Positions 16,687 to 25,627 of a stretch of 64,000 nucleotides of DNA are shown here, piece by piece (within the stretch, counting starts at the first letter, position 1; each line of letters starts with the position of its first letter). Source of the DNA: Cellulomonas soli (lineage in GTDB: Bacteria > Actinomycetota > Actinomycetes > Actinomycetales > Cellulomonadaceae). The notes under the pieces were generated by a model. The model was given only the letters and a program-made list of their open reading frames with translations. It made no database searches and was not told the origin of the DNA. The position numbers were made by a program, and so were the translations under genes. The stretch is from assembly GCF_013409305.1 (NCBI RefSeq), contig NZ_JACBZJ010000001.1, forward strand, positions 1,984,001 through 2,048,000, given 5' to 3'.

Positions 16687-19439
16687 TGCGGCGGTGGTGG
16701 GGCGGTCTGCGGACCGCCGGTCGTCTCGCGCGCCGGGACGCCGCCCGCAGCCGCGGTCGCACGGCGCTCGTCGCGGTCATGGTGGGGCTGCCCGTCCTGG
16801 TCGGCGCCGCCGGCGGCACCCTCTACCGCTCGACCGTGCCCACGCCCGAGCAGGACCTGCAGGACCGGCTCGGCTCGGTCGCGCAGGCGCGGGTGGACTC
16901 CTACGCCGGCGGTCCCGTCGAGCAGAACGCGGACGGCAGGTCGGGCGGCGGGACTGCGAGCGACGGGGCGCAGGGGGCCCCGTCGCTCGCAGAGTACGAG
17001 TCCGATCTCGCCGCCGCGCTGCCCGAGGCGGACCGCCTCGTGCGAACCCTCGAGGGTTACGGCCGGCTGAGCACCGCCGACCGTGCCCCGGATCAGGACG
17101 TGCAGGTGCGGCAGGTGCCGGCGGCGGACATCGCGGACGTCATCAGCGTCCCGGTGGGCGAGGGAGCGCTGCCGACCGGTGTGGGGGAGGCGCTGCTCTC
17201 CGCGAGGTGGGCCCGGACGCTCGACGTCGGGGTGGGCGACGAGTTCACCGTTGACGCGCCGGGCGAGGACCCGGTCTCGCTGACCGTTGCGGGCGTGCTC
17301 GCCCGGTCACGCGGGGCGTCGGACGTGGTCGTCGTCGAGGGGACCCTGTGGGACCCGCCGACCTCGGTGGAGCCGGGCCAGCAGGTCTGGCCCACGTGGT
17401 GGGTGCTCGGCGAGGACCCGGTGACGTGGTCGGACGTGCGGGCGGTCAACGCGGTGGGTTCGATGGTGACGAGCCGTGCCGTTCTGCTCGACCCGCCGGC
17501 GGTCGACCCGCTGCCGGGGACGACGGCACGGCTCGACGGGCGGACGGTCGCCTTCGGTGCGCTCCTGGCCGTCGTCGCCGTGCTCGAAGCCGTGCTGCTG
17601 ATCGGTCCCGCGTTCGCGGTCGGTGCCCGGCGCTCCGAACGACATCTCGCTCTGCTCGCAGCCGCCGGTGCGGAGCGGCGGACCCTGAGCCAGGTCGTCC
17701 TGCTCGGTGGTGTGATCGTCGGGCTGGTCGCCTCGGCCTTGGCCGTGGTCGCGGGCCTCGCGCTGGCCGCCGTGGTCGTCGGGGTGAGCGGGCTCGTCGC
17801 CGACGCGCCGCCGTTCCCCGGGCTGCGTGTCCTGTGGTGGCCGCTGCCGCTCCTCGTGGCGCTGGGCACGGTCGTCTCGGCGGCAGCCGCGTGGCTCCCG
17901 GCACGCCGTGCGGCACGGGTGGACGTCGTGGCGGCCCTGGCCGGTCGCCGGGTCGAGGTGCCCCCTCGCCGCGGTGTGCCGGTCATCGGTCTGCTGGTCT
18001 TCGTGGCGGGCGCGGTGGCGGCCGTCGTCGGTGCGACCTTCGCGCGGACGGCGCTGCTCGTGGCGGGAGTCCTGGCGCTCGAGCTGGGCCTGGTCCTGGC
18101 CTCCGGCGGGCTGGTCACGCTGATCGGCCGGCTCTCGCCGTGGCTCGGGGTCGCCGGGCGGTTCGCGGTGCGGGACGCGGCCCGCCAGCGGGGGCGCACG
18201 GCCCCGGCTGTCGCCGCGATCATCGCCGCGATGGCCGGAGCCACCGCCGGGATCGTCTACGTGGCCTCGGACCAGCAGCACCAGGCGGCCCAGTACACCC
18301 CGATCGGTCAGGTCGGGACGGTGGCCGTCGGTGCGTCGGGCAGCATCGTCGACGCGGCACAGCTGGACGCCGGGGACGTCGCGTCGGCGAGCGACGTGCT
18401 GCGTGGCACGCTGCCGGTCGACCGGACCGCGACCGTCAGCTCGGTGCAGTTCCCGGGCGAGTCCGCGACCGTCAGCTACTGGGTGCAGGCCGTGACGCCG
18501 CCGGCGAACGTCTGCCCGCTGTTCTCCCCGCTCGGTGGCGACACCGACCTCCGCTCCGCCCGGTCCGACCCGCGCTGCACGAGGTCGACCGGGGGGAGCC
18601 TCGCGTGGGTGTCGCCGGCGACCGGGGCCTCGGTGATCGTCGATGACGGCACCGCGATCGGTCTGCTCGGCGGCAGCGCGGCCGCCCGCGCGGCGGATGC
18701 GCTCGCCTCGGGCGCGGTCGTGGTGCCCCAGGCACTCGACCTGCAGCCGGACGGGACCGTGCACCTTGAGGTCGTCCGTACGGAGGGCGGTCAGAGCGAG
18801 ACGGTCACCGCGATCGACGTTCCGGGCGTGGCGGCCGACCTGGGCAACGTTGCGCAGTTCGCGCTGGTGCTCCCGCCGGCGGTCGCAGAGGAGATCGGAG
18901 CCGGGCAGCGCCCGGTCGGGCTGGTCGCCTCGACGACCAGCCTGCCGACCGGGGCAGAGGAGCGGGCCGCGGTCGTCGCGCTCGCGACCGCCGTCCCGGA
19001 GCTGGGCGTGCAGGTGGAGCGTGGCTGGAACGGTGGTTCGTCGGCCGGGGTGTGGGTCGTGGTGCTCAGCGCGTTGCTGCTCGGGCTCGCGGCCTCTGGT
19101 ACGTCCGTCGCGCTCGCCGCGGCCGAGATCGGGCCCGACCTGGCGACGCTCGCCGCCGTCGGTGCCCCGCCGCTCGTGCGTCGTCGGGTGGCGGCTGCGC
19201 AGGCGGGCGTGCTCACGATCGTGGGGGTCGGGTTCGGTGTGCTCACGGGCCTGCTGCTCGGTCGCGTCTTCGTCACGGCGGGCGGGAACCAGTGGGACGT
19301 CATCGCTCCGCAGCTGGTCATCGTCACGCCCTGGCCCGCGGTGGCCGCGATCCTGATCGGGATGCCCGTCCTGGCGATGCTCGGGGCGTTCGTCCTCACG
19401 CGGTCACGGTTGCCACTGGTCCGCCGGCTGGCTGCGTGA
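16686..19439 (+). CDS. FtsX-like ABC permease (duplicated 8-10 TM type)
   Basis: 917 residues: an N-terminal membrane helix (~27-46), a large extracytoplasmic domain (~50-280), a helix triplet (~290-440), a second helix block including GVPVIGLLVFVAGAVAAVVG, a second extracytoplasmic domain (~530-770) and a final three-helix FtsX block (~790-910). The layout matches actinobacterial mechanotransmission exporters of peptides or lipids. Substrate unknown. Coupled to the ATPase by TAATG. A hairpin terminator follows. Confidence 0.88.
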   Translation: MRRWWGGLRTAGRLARRDAARSRGRTALVAVMVGLPVLVGAAGGTLYRSTVPTPEQDLQDRLGSVAQARVDSYAGGPVEQNADGRSGGGTASDGAQGAPSLAEYESDLAAALPEADRLVRTLEGYGRLSTADRAPDQDVQVRQVPAADIADVISVPVGEGALPTGVGEALLSARWARTLDVGVGDEFTVDAPGEDPVSLTVAGVLARSRGASDVVVVEGTLWDPPTSVEPGQQVWPTWWVLGEDPVTWSDVRAVNAVGSMVTSRAVLLDPPAVDPLPGTTARLDGRTVAFGALLAVVAVLEAVLLIGPAFAVGARRSERHLALLAAAGAERRTLSQVVLLGGVIVGLVASALAVVAGLALAAVVVGVSGLVADAPPFPGLRVLWWPLPLLVALGTVVSAAAAWLPARRAARVDVVAALAGRRVEVPPRRGVPVIGLLVFVAGAVAAVVGATFARTALLVAGVLALELGLVLASGGLVTLIGRLSPWLGVAGRFAVRDAARQRGRTAPAVAAIIAAMAGATAGIVYVASDQQHQAAQYTPIGQVGTVAVGASGSIVDAAQLDAGDVASASDVLRGTLPVDRTATVSSVQFPGESATVSYWVQAVTPPANVCPLFSPLGGDTDLRSARSDPRCTRSTGGSLAWVSPATGASVIVDDGTAIGLLGGSAAARAADALASGAVVVPQALDLQPDGTVHLEVVRTEGGQSETVTAIDVPGVAADLGNVAQFALVLPPAVAEEIGAGQRPVGLVASTTSLPTGAEERAAVVALATAVPELGVQVERGWNGGSSAGVWVVVLSALLLGLAASGTSVALAAAEIGPDLATLAAVGAPPLVRRRVAAAQAGVLTIVGVGFGVLTGLLLGRVFVTAGGNQWDVIAPQLVIVTPWPAVAAILIGMPVLAMLGAFVLTRSRLPLVRRLAA

Positions 19440-19445
19440 GGTCTT

Positions 19446-19479
19446 GTCGCGGGCCGTCCGGAGGGGGACGGTCCGCGAC
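19446..19479. terminator. Bidirectional hairpin terminator
   Basis: Arms GTCGCGGGCCGTCC (19446-19459) and GGACGGTCCGCGAC (19466-19479) pair with one G-T exception and a 6-base loop. It lies between the convergent permease and tetR genes. Confidence 0.7.
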
Positions 19480-19506
19480 GCCCGACCGGAGGTGCCGGAG
19501 GTGCCG

Positions 19507-20226
19507 TCAGGCGTCGGTCGGACGGGTGAGCACCAGCACGGCGCGCGCGAGCGTCCCGCTGAGCTCCTCGTCGACGGCGTCCTGGCCGGCGAGCACGGCG
19601 CTGCGCAGGGCGTCCTCGTAGACCGCGGTGATCATCTGCAGGGCCTGCTGCGTCTCGAGGACGAACTCGCGCCCGGCCCGGTCCAGGGCCCGGTGCACGA
19701 TCGGCACGAGCGACGAGCGGAACCGGTCGCGGTAGGCGAGGAACTCGGTCGACACCGACGGGTCGCGCATGGCGAGGAGGGCGAACTCGCCGGTGACCAG
19801 GCACCACTGCCGGTTGTCGAACGGTCCGCGCATGAGGGCCAGGACGAGGGCGCCGATGGTCGGTTCGTCGAGGGGCTGCACGGCGGCCTCGAGCTGCGGG
19901 CGCAGGGCGTCGACCTGCTCGTCGAGGCTGGACAGGCGCAGCTCGTGCTCACGTTCCATGAGCGCGAAGAAGAGCTCCTCCTTGGTGGAGAAGTTCGAGT
20001 AGAACGCGCCGCGGGTGAACCCGGCGCGCTCGCAGACCTGCTCGACGGTGGCCGCATGAACGCCCTGTTCGGCGAAGACCTCGTACGCTGCATCGAGTAG
20101 GCGTTCGCGCGTGCGTCGGCGGCGTGCCGACTCGGGGGGCGCGACGGGGGAAGCAGCAGGGGGAGTGGCAGGGGAACCGGCAGGGTCGCCGGTGCCGGCG
20201 TCGTCGTGGCCGGTCATGTCCTGCAC
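19507..20226 (-). CDS. TetR-family repressor of the MMPL/YhgE exporter
   Basis: 239 residues. After a Pro/Ala-rich 35-residue extension comes the TetR HTH: RRRRTRERLLDAAYEVFAEQGVHAATVEQVCERAGFTRGAFYSNFSTKEELFFALM split over residues ~36-90. The C-terminal ligand domain is helical. ATG 20226 or the Met three codons later are both possible. Divergent from the MMPL gene with palindromes between; it most likely represses both genes and is released by the exporter's substrate. Confidence 0.9.
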   Translation of the reverse strand: MQDMTGHDDAGTGDPAGSPATPPAASPVAPPESARRRRTRERLLDAAYEVFAEQGVHAATVEQVCERAGFTRGAFYSNFSTKEELFFALMEREHELRLSSLDEQVDALRPQLEAAVQPLDEPTIGALVLALMRGPFDNRQWCLVTGEFALLAMRDPSVSTEFLAYRDRFRSSLVPIVHRALDRAGREFVLETQQALQMITAVYEDALRSAVLAGQDAVDEELSGTLARAVLVLTRPTDA

Positions 20227-20333
20227 CTCGATCCTCTGACGGAGGCTCCTCGGTCGTCCTGACCCGCCCCCTGCTCGTCCCGACCCGCGTGCTGTCGCGT
20301 CGGCAGCGTCAGTCTAGTTGCCGATGCACGAAT

Positions 20334-20361
20334 GTATCGGATACGTTCCCGTATCGGATAC
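20334..20361. promoter_or_regulatory. Two copies of the palindrome GTATC-G-GATAC
   Basis: GTATCGGATAC occurs at 20334-20344 and 20351-20361, seventeen bases apart, and a further half-site GTATC is at 20367-20371. Each copy is a perfect dyad about its central G. They stand in the 195-base divergent tetR/MMPL promoter region, which is otherwise GC-rich, and are the obvious TetR operators. The rest of this gap shows nothing else. Confidence 0.75.
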
Positions 20362-20421
20362 GACGGCGTATCGAACCGGGGGTCGCCGCGCGGCCCCGCC
20401 TTCCTCACACCGGGAGCAACC

Positions 20422-23286
20422 GTGTCCTCCGTGCTCTACCGCCTCGGCCGCGCGGTGTTCCGCGCCAGGCGCAGGGTCGCCGTCCTGTGGGTCGTCGTGC
20501 TCGTCCTCATGGGCGCCGGCGCGGCGCTGTTCAACCAGGGCACCGACAACACGTTCTCCATCCCCGGCACCGAGTCCGGCGAGGCGCTCGCCCAGCTCAG
20601 TCGCACGTTCCCGCAGGTCAGCGGCACCTCCGCGAGCCTGGTCGTCGTGGCCCCCGACGGGCAGGACGTGCACGACGAGGGCGTGCAGACGCCCGTCGAG
20701 ACCGCCGTCACCGCCTTCGGGGAGGTCGACGGCGTCTCCGCGGTCACCGACCCCTACAGCGACACGGTCACCGGCGCGATCTCCGACGACGGCCAGGCGC
20801 TCGTCGTCACCATCCAGGTCTCCGGGCAGAGCAACACCGTCAGCACCGAGCTCCTCGACGCGGTCTCCGGGATCACCGACACGCTCGAGGGCGAGCTGCC
20901 GGACGGCTCCCAGGTCTCGCTCGGGGGTGATCTCTACGGCAACCAGGTGCCGACCGTGAGCATCACCGAAGGCCTCGGTGTCGTCATCGCGCTCGTCGTC
21001 CTCATCATCACGTTCGGCTCGTTCCTCGCCGCCGGGATGCCGCTGCTCACGGCGCTGCTGGGCGTCGCGCTGTCCATGTCCGCGATCTACGTCGCCACCG
21101 CGTTCGCGACGATCTCCTCGACGACACCGCTGCTCGCGCTCATGCTCGGCCTGGCCGTCGGCATCGACTACGCGCTGTTCATCATCTCCCGGCACCAGGG
21201 CCAGCTGCGGGCCGGCATGGACCCCGAGGAGTCGACCGCCCGGTCGCTGGCCACCGCCGGGTCCGCGGTCGTGTTCGCCGGGCTCACCGTGATGATCGCG
21301 CTCGTCGGGCTGGCCGTCGCACGCATCCCGTTCCTCACCGTGATGGGCGTCGCAGCCGCGTGCGGGGTCGGGATCGCCGTCGTCATCGCGCTCACCCTGA
21401 CCCCCGCCCTGCTCGGGTTCGCGGGGGACCGGCTGCGTCCGGGGTACCGCCGCGACCGCAAGGCCGCCCGCCGGACGGAGCGGGCCGCCGCTCACAAGGC
21501 CGCGGGATCCGCGCCGGCCGTCGAGGCGTCGGAGACCGCCGGTGCCACGACGGGTGCCGCAGCGGCCGCACCCGTCGACCACCGGCACGACCCCGTCGTC
21601 GCACCCGAGGGGCACAACCGGTTCTTCCTCGGCTGGGTGCGCACCGTGACCCGGTGGCCCGTCGTGACGATCCTGCTCGTCGTCCTCGGGCTCGGTGCGC
21701 TCACGCTGCCCGCCCGCGACCTGCGGCTCGCGCTGCCCGACGCCGGCTCGCAGCCCGAGGGGTCGGCCGCCCGGGTCACCTACGACCTGCTGGCCGAGTA
21801 CTTCGGCCCCGGGTACAACGGGCCGCTCATCGTCACCACCACCATCGTCGGCTCGACCGACCCGCTCGGACTGATGGCCGACCTGCAGGCCGAGATCGAG
21901 CCGATGGCCGGCGTCGCCGCCGTGCCGCTGGCCACCCCGAACCAGAACGCCGACACCGGCATCGTGCAGGTCATCCCCGAGGGCGGGCCCGACTCCGCCG
22001 AGACCAAGCAGCTCGTGCAGGACATCCGCGACCGGCACGACGAGCTGCAGCAGAAGTACGGCGTCGACATCGCCGTGACCGGCACGACGGCCGTCGGCAT
22101 CGACATCTCGGCCCTGCTCGGCGCGGCCCTGCTGCCGTTCGGCATCTTCGTCGTCGGGCTCTCGTTCGTGCTGCTCACGATGGTGTTCCGGTCGCTGTGG
22201 GTGCCGCTGAAGGCGACGGTCGGGTACCTGCTGTCCGTCGGGGCGGCGTTCGGCGTCATCGCGCTCGTCTTCGAGCAGGGCTACGGCGCCGACGCCCTCG
22301 GCGTGGACCGGCTCGGACCCGTGATCAGCTTCATGCCGATCGTGCTCATGGGCGTGCTGTTCGGCCTCGCGATGGACTACGAGGTGTTCCTCGTCTCCCG
22401 GATGCGCGAGGACTACGTGCACGGCGGCGACGCCCGCCGGGCCGTCACGACCGGGTTCGTGTCCTCGGCCAAGGTCGTGACGGCCGCCGCGATCATCATG
22501 TTCTCCGTGTTCGTGGCCTTCGTGCCCGAGGGCGACGTGAACATCAAGCCGATCGCGCTCGGCCTGGCCGTGGGTGTGGCCGTGGACGCGTTCGTCGTGC
22601 GCATGACGCTCGTGCCCGCGGTGCTGCACCTGCTCGGCGACCGGGCCTGGCACATGCCGCGCTGGCTCGACCGCGCGCTGCCCTCGTTCGACGTCGAGGG
22701 CGAGAGCCTGGCCCGCGAGATCACGCTCGCCGACTGGCCCGAACCCGGGGCCACCGACGCGCTGGCCGCCGACGGGCTGCGGCTCGACGCGCCCGACGGG
22801 CACCCGCTGTACGCCGACGTGTCGTTCCGGGTGCCCGAGGGCGACGTCCTCGTCGTCGCCGGGCCGCACCGCAGCGGACGGACCGCGCTGCTGCTCACGC
22901 TCGCCGGACGCGCGCACGCCGAGTCCGGGACGCTCAAGGTCGCGGGTTTCGTCGCCCCCGAACGTGCGCCGGCCATCCGGGGGCGGGTGGCCGTCGCGCC
23001 CCTTGCCCGGGCGCTCGACCCCGTGGGCGTGCTGCGCGAGGCGTTCGCCACCGCGGCGCCGATCGTCGTGGTCGACGACCTCGACACCGTCGCCGACCCG
23101 GCCCTGCGGCACGCCGTGGCGACCGAGCTCGTCGCGGCACGGGCCGCGGCCGCCACGGGCGGGCGCCCCCTCACCCTCGTCGTCAGCTGCCTGGCACCCG
23201 ACGGCCTCGCGGGTCTGCTGCCCGCCGACGTCCGCACGCACGACGTCGTCCTCGTCGACCGCACCGACCTCGCGAAGGCGCTCTGA
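20422..23286 (+). CDS. MMPL-family RND exporter fused to an ATPase-like C-terminal domain
   Basis: 954 residues. Residues ~1-760 are a complete MMPL transporter: two repeats of one plus five membrane helices around two extracytoplasmic domains, with GLAVGIDYALFIISRH and the paired GLAMDYEVFLVSRMRE that carry proton-relay residues. Residues ~770-954 form a second domain resembling a shortened ABC ATPase: LRLDAPDGHPLYADVSFRV, a P-loop-like GPHRSGRTALLL (~814, lysine replaced by arginine) and IVVVDDLDTVADP (~879, Walker B-like), but no LSGGQ signature. Start GTG 20422 follows GGGAG. YhgE-type gene follows after five bases. Confidence 0.9.
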   Translation: MSSVLYRLGRAVFRARRRVAVLWVVVLVLMGAGAALFNQGTDNTFSIPGTESGEALAQLSRTFPQVSGTSASLVVVAPDGQDVHDEGVQTPVETAVTAFGEVDGVSAVTDPYSDTVTGAISDDGQALVVTIQVSGQSNTVSTELLDAVSGITDTLEGELPDGSQVSLGGDLYGNQVPTVSITEGLGVVIALVVLIITFGSFLAAGMPLLTALLGVALSMSAIYVATAFATISSTTPLLALMLGLAVGIDYALFIISRHQGQLRAGMDPEESTARSLATAGSAVVFAGLTVMIALVGLAVARIPFLTVMGVAAACGVGIAVVIALTLTPALLGFAGDRLRPGYRRDRKAARRTERAAAHKAAGSAPAVEASETAGATTGAAAAAPVDHRHDPVVAPEGHNRFFLGWVRTVTRWPVVTILLVVLGLGALTLPARDLRLALPDAGSQPEGSAARVTYDLLAEYFGPGYNGPLIVTTTIVGSTDPLGLMADLQAEIEPMAGVAAVPLATPNQNADTGIVQVIPEGGPDSAETKQLVQDIRDRHDELQQKYGVDIAVTGTTAVGIDISALLGAALLPFGIFVVGLSFVLLTMVFRSLWVPLKATVGYLLSVGAAFGVIALVFEQGYGADALGVDRLGPVISFMPIVLMGVLFGLAMDYEVFLVSRMREDYVHGGDARRAVTTGFVSSAKVVTAAAIIMFSVFVAFVPEGDVNIKPIALGLAVGVAVDAFVVRMTLVPAVLHLLGDRAWHMPRWLDRALPSFDVEGESLAREITLADWPEPGATDALAADGLRLDAPDGHPLYADVSFRVPEGDVLVVAGPHRSGRTALLLTLAGRAHAESGTLKVAGFVAPERAPAIRGRVAVAPLARALDPVGVLREAFATAAPIVVVDDLDTVADPALRHAVATELVAARAAAATGGRPLTLVVSCLAPDGLAGLLPADVRTHDVVLVDRTDLAKAL

Positions 23287-23291
23287 TCCCC

Positions 23292-25481
23292 ATGCCGCAG
23301 CTGTCCACGATCCTCATGCAGCCCGAACGCGCACGGGCCCACGGCCGCGCCGGCCGGGTGTCCCTCCTCGGCCTCGTCCTCGTCCCCCTCGTCGTTGGAG
23401 GGCTGCTGACCTGGGCGCTCTGGCAGCCCACCGAGCACCTCGACCGCATGCAGGCGGCCGTGGTGAACCTCGACACCCCGGTGCAGCTCAACGGGCAGAC
23501 CGTCCCGCTCGGACGGCAGCTGACGTCCGCGCTCGTGACGTCGACGGGCTCCGGCGCGAGCGAGGACACCGACGCGGTGCCCGACGTCGCCGGGTCGACC
23601 TCGACCCAGAACTTCACGTGGGTCATCACCGACGCGGACGACGCCTCCGAAGGGCTCGTCGACGGCCGCTACGCCACGGTCGTGACCATCCCGTCCGACT
23701 TCTCCGCGGCAGCCACCTCGGCCGCGGGCGGGGACGCGTCGGCCGCCGTGCAGGCCACGATCGACATCGCCACCAGCGAGCGCTCCCGGCTGGTCGACAG
23801 CGCCGTCTCGCAGGCCGTGACCAGCACGGCCGTCAGCCTGCTCAACACCCAGCTGACCAACGCGTCCCTGAACAGCGTGTTCCTCAGCTTCACCACGCTG
23901 CACGACAGCCTCGGCCAGGCCTCCGACGGCGCCGCCCAGGTCGCCGACGGCGCCGGGCAGCTCGCCGACGGCACCACCGAGCTGGCCGCCGGCACCGTCT
24001 CGCTCGCGGACGGCATGGCGCAGCTCGCCTCGGGGGCCGACGACCTCACGCAGGGCGTCGGTGCGCTCACCAACGGTGCCGACGACCTCGCCGACGGGCT
24101 CGACCAGATCGCCTCGCAGACCGCGGCCTCCGCGCAGACGGCGAACGCCGCCGTGCCGCAGGCCCAGCAGCTCGGGGCGGGCATGGACGCGCTGAACGCG
24201 GGGATCAACGGGAACCCGGGTGTGGCGACCGGCGTCAGCGGGCTCGCCCAGGGGACCGCAGGCGTCCAGCAGACGGCCGCCGCCGTGCTCGACGCGCTGC
24301 ACGCGGCGACCCAGGCCTGCGTGGCCGGGGTCCCGGACACGTGCCAGGCCGCCGCGGACATCGTCGTCGCCCAGCAGGGCACGGCGCCCGTTGCCGGGCA
24401 CGACACGCTCACCGCGCTGTCCGCCCAGGTCGCGGCCGGTGCCGCCGCGCTCAACACCTCGGTGAACGTCGGCACGGCGACCACCCCGCCGCTGACCAGC
24501 AGCGTCACGCAGCTCACCGCGGGCGTGCACCAGCTCGTCGACGGCGTCTCCGCCTCCGCCACCGGTCTGGGCACCCTCAGCGGCTACCTGCAGCAGTCGG
24601 CCGACGGCGCGAGCCAGCTCGCCGACGGCGCCGGTCAGGCCGCCACCGGCGCGGCCCAGCTCGCCTCGGGCATGCACGGCGCGGCGACCGGTGCGACCGA
24701 CCTGTCGACCGGTGCGGCCCAGCTCGGCTCAGGCGCCGGCGACCTGTCCTCCGGCACCGACGAGCTCGCCTCCGGCCTCGACCAGGCCGTCGACCAGGTC
24801 CCGACCTACACCGACGACGAGGCGCAGACGATGGCCGACGTGCTCGGCACCCCGGTCGTCGCCGACGAGGGCGAAGAGGACCAGGCCGCCCTGTTCGGCT
24901 CCACGAGCGTGCCGTTCCTCGCGACCGTCGCCCTCTGGCTCGGGGCGCTGGCCACGTTCGTCGTCATCGGCGCGGTCGGCCGCAAGACCCTCGGATCCAC
25001 GCAGCCGTCAGCGGTCATCACGCTGCAGCAGTTCGCCCCCGGCGCGCTCGTCGGCATCCTGCAGGGGCTGGCGATCACGGCCGTGATGGCCGGTGCGCTC
25101 GACCTCAGCCCGGGCGGCTGGGTCGCGTTCGCGTCGGTGGCCGTGCTCGCCGGCGTCGCGTTCGCCGCCGTCAACCAAGGGCTCGTCGCGGTCCTCGGCG
25201 GGATCGGTCGGTTCGTGTCCGTGGTGATCGCCGTGATCGGCCTCGCAACGGCCGTCATCTCGACCGTGCCGTCGGTGCTCGTGGACGTGGCCGGCGTGCT
25301 GCCGCTCAACGCCGCCCTCGACGGGTTGCAGGGCGTGGTGCTCGGCGACGGCGGGGTCGGCGGCGCGATCGTGCTGCTGCTCGTCTGGACGCTCTTCGGC
25401 CTGGCCCTGACGATGTCGGCGGTGGCCCGCCGGCGCGTGGTCCCTGCCGGTCAGCTCGCCCGTTGGACGCGCGCCGCCTGA
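23292..25481 (+). CDS. YhgE/Pip-type ABC-2-like membrane protein
   Basis: 729 residues. One N-terminal membrane helix (~24-44), then a large extracytoplasmic region with VVNLDTPV and about a dozen heptad-like units of the form LADGAxQLAxG (~200-510), and a C-terminal block of six membrane helices (~540-720). This is the layout of YhgE/Pip phage-infection proteins, whose helical region may bridge the cell wall. It is downstream of the MMPL gene by five bases and co-regulated; together they probably export a lipid or hydrophobic compound. Confidence 0.87.
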   Translation: MPQLSTILMQPERARAHGRAGRVSLLGLVLVPLVVGGLLTWALWQPTEHLDRMQAAVVNLDTPVQLNGQTVPLGRQLTSALVTSTGSGASEDTDAVPDVAGSTSTQNFTWVITDADDASEGLVDGRYATVVTIPSDFSAAATSAAGGDASAAVQATIDIATSERSRLVDSAVSQAVTSTAVSLLNTQLTNASLNSVFLSFTTLHDSLGQASDGAAQVADGAGQLADGTTELAAGTVSLADGMAQLASGADDLTQGVGALTNGADDLADGLDQIASQTAASAQTANAAVPQAQQLGAGMDALNAGINGNPGVATGVSGLAQGTAGVQQTAAAVLDALHAATQACVAGVPDTCQAAADIVVAQQGTAPVAGHDTLTALSAQVAAGAAALNTSVNVGTATTPPLTSSVTQLTAGVHQLVDGVSASATGLGTLSGYLQQSADGASQLADGAGQAATGAAQLASGMHGAATGATDLSTGAAQLGSGAGDLSSGTDELASGLDQAVDQVPTYTDDEAQTMADVLGTPVVADEGEEDQAALFGSTSVPFLATVALWLGALATFVVIGAVGRKTLGSTQPSAVITLQQFAPGALVGILQGLAITAVMAGALDLSPGGWVAFASVAVLAGVAFAAVNQGLVAVLGGIGRFVSVVIAVIGLATAVISTVPSVLVDVAGVLPLNAALDGLQGVVLGDGGVGGAIVLLLVWTLFGLALTMSAVARRRVVPAGQLARWTRAA

Positions 25482-25627
25482 CCCGCCCGCGGCTGGCCGC
25501 TGGCGTCTGTGCAGGTCACGGACACATCTCGATCCTCAGTTCGCACACAGGAAGGTCGGCGCGTCGTTACGCTCGCCCCATCCACGGGGGTGTCGACCCC
25601 CGTCCGAGCGTGTTCCAGGGGGTCGTC

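Noticed and set aside
20314..23241. 975-codon minus-strand open frame antisense to the MMPL gene
   Set aside because: Shadow frame rich in Asp, Arg, Gly and His without recognisable domains.
22413..24677. 754-codon minus-strand open frame over the MMPL and YhgE genes
   Set aside because: Composition (Gly/Arg/Val/Asp runs) is that of a high-GC shadow; both plus-strand genes have clear domains.
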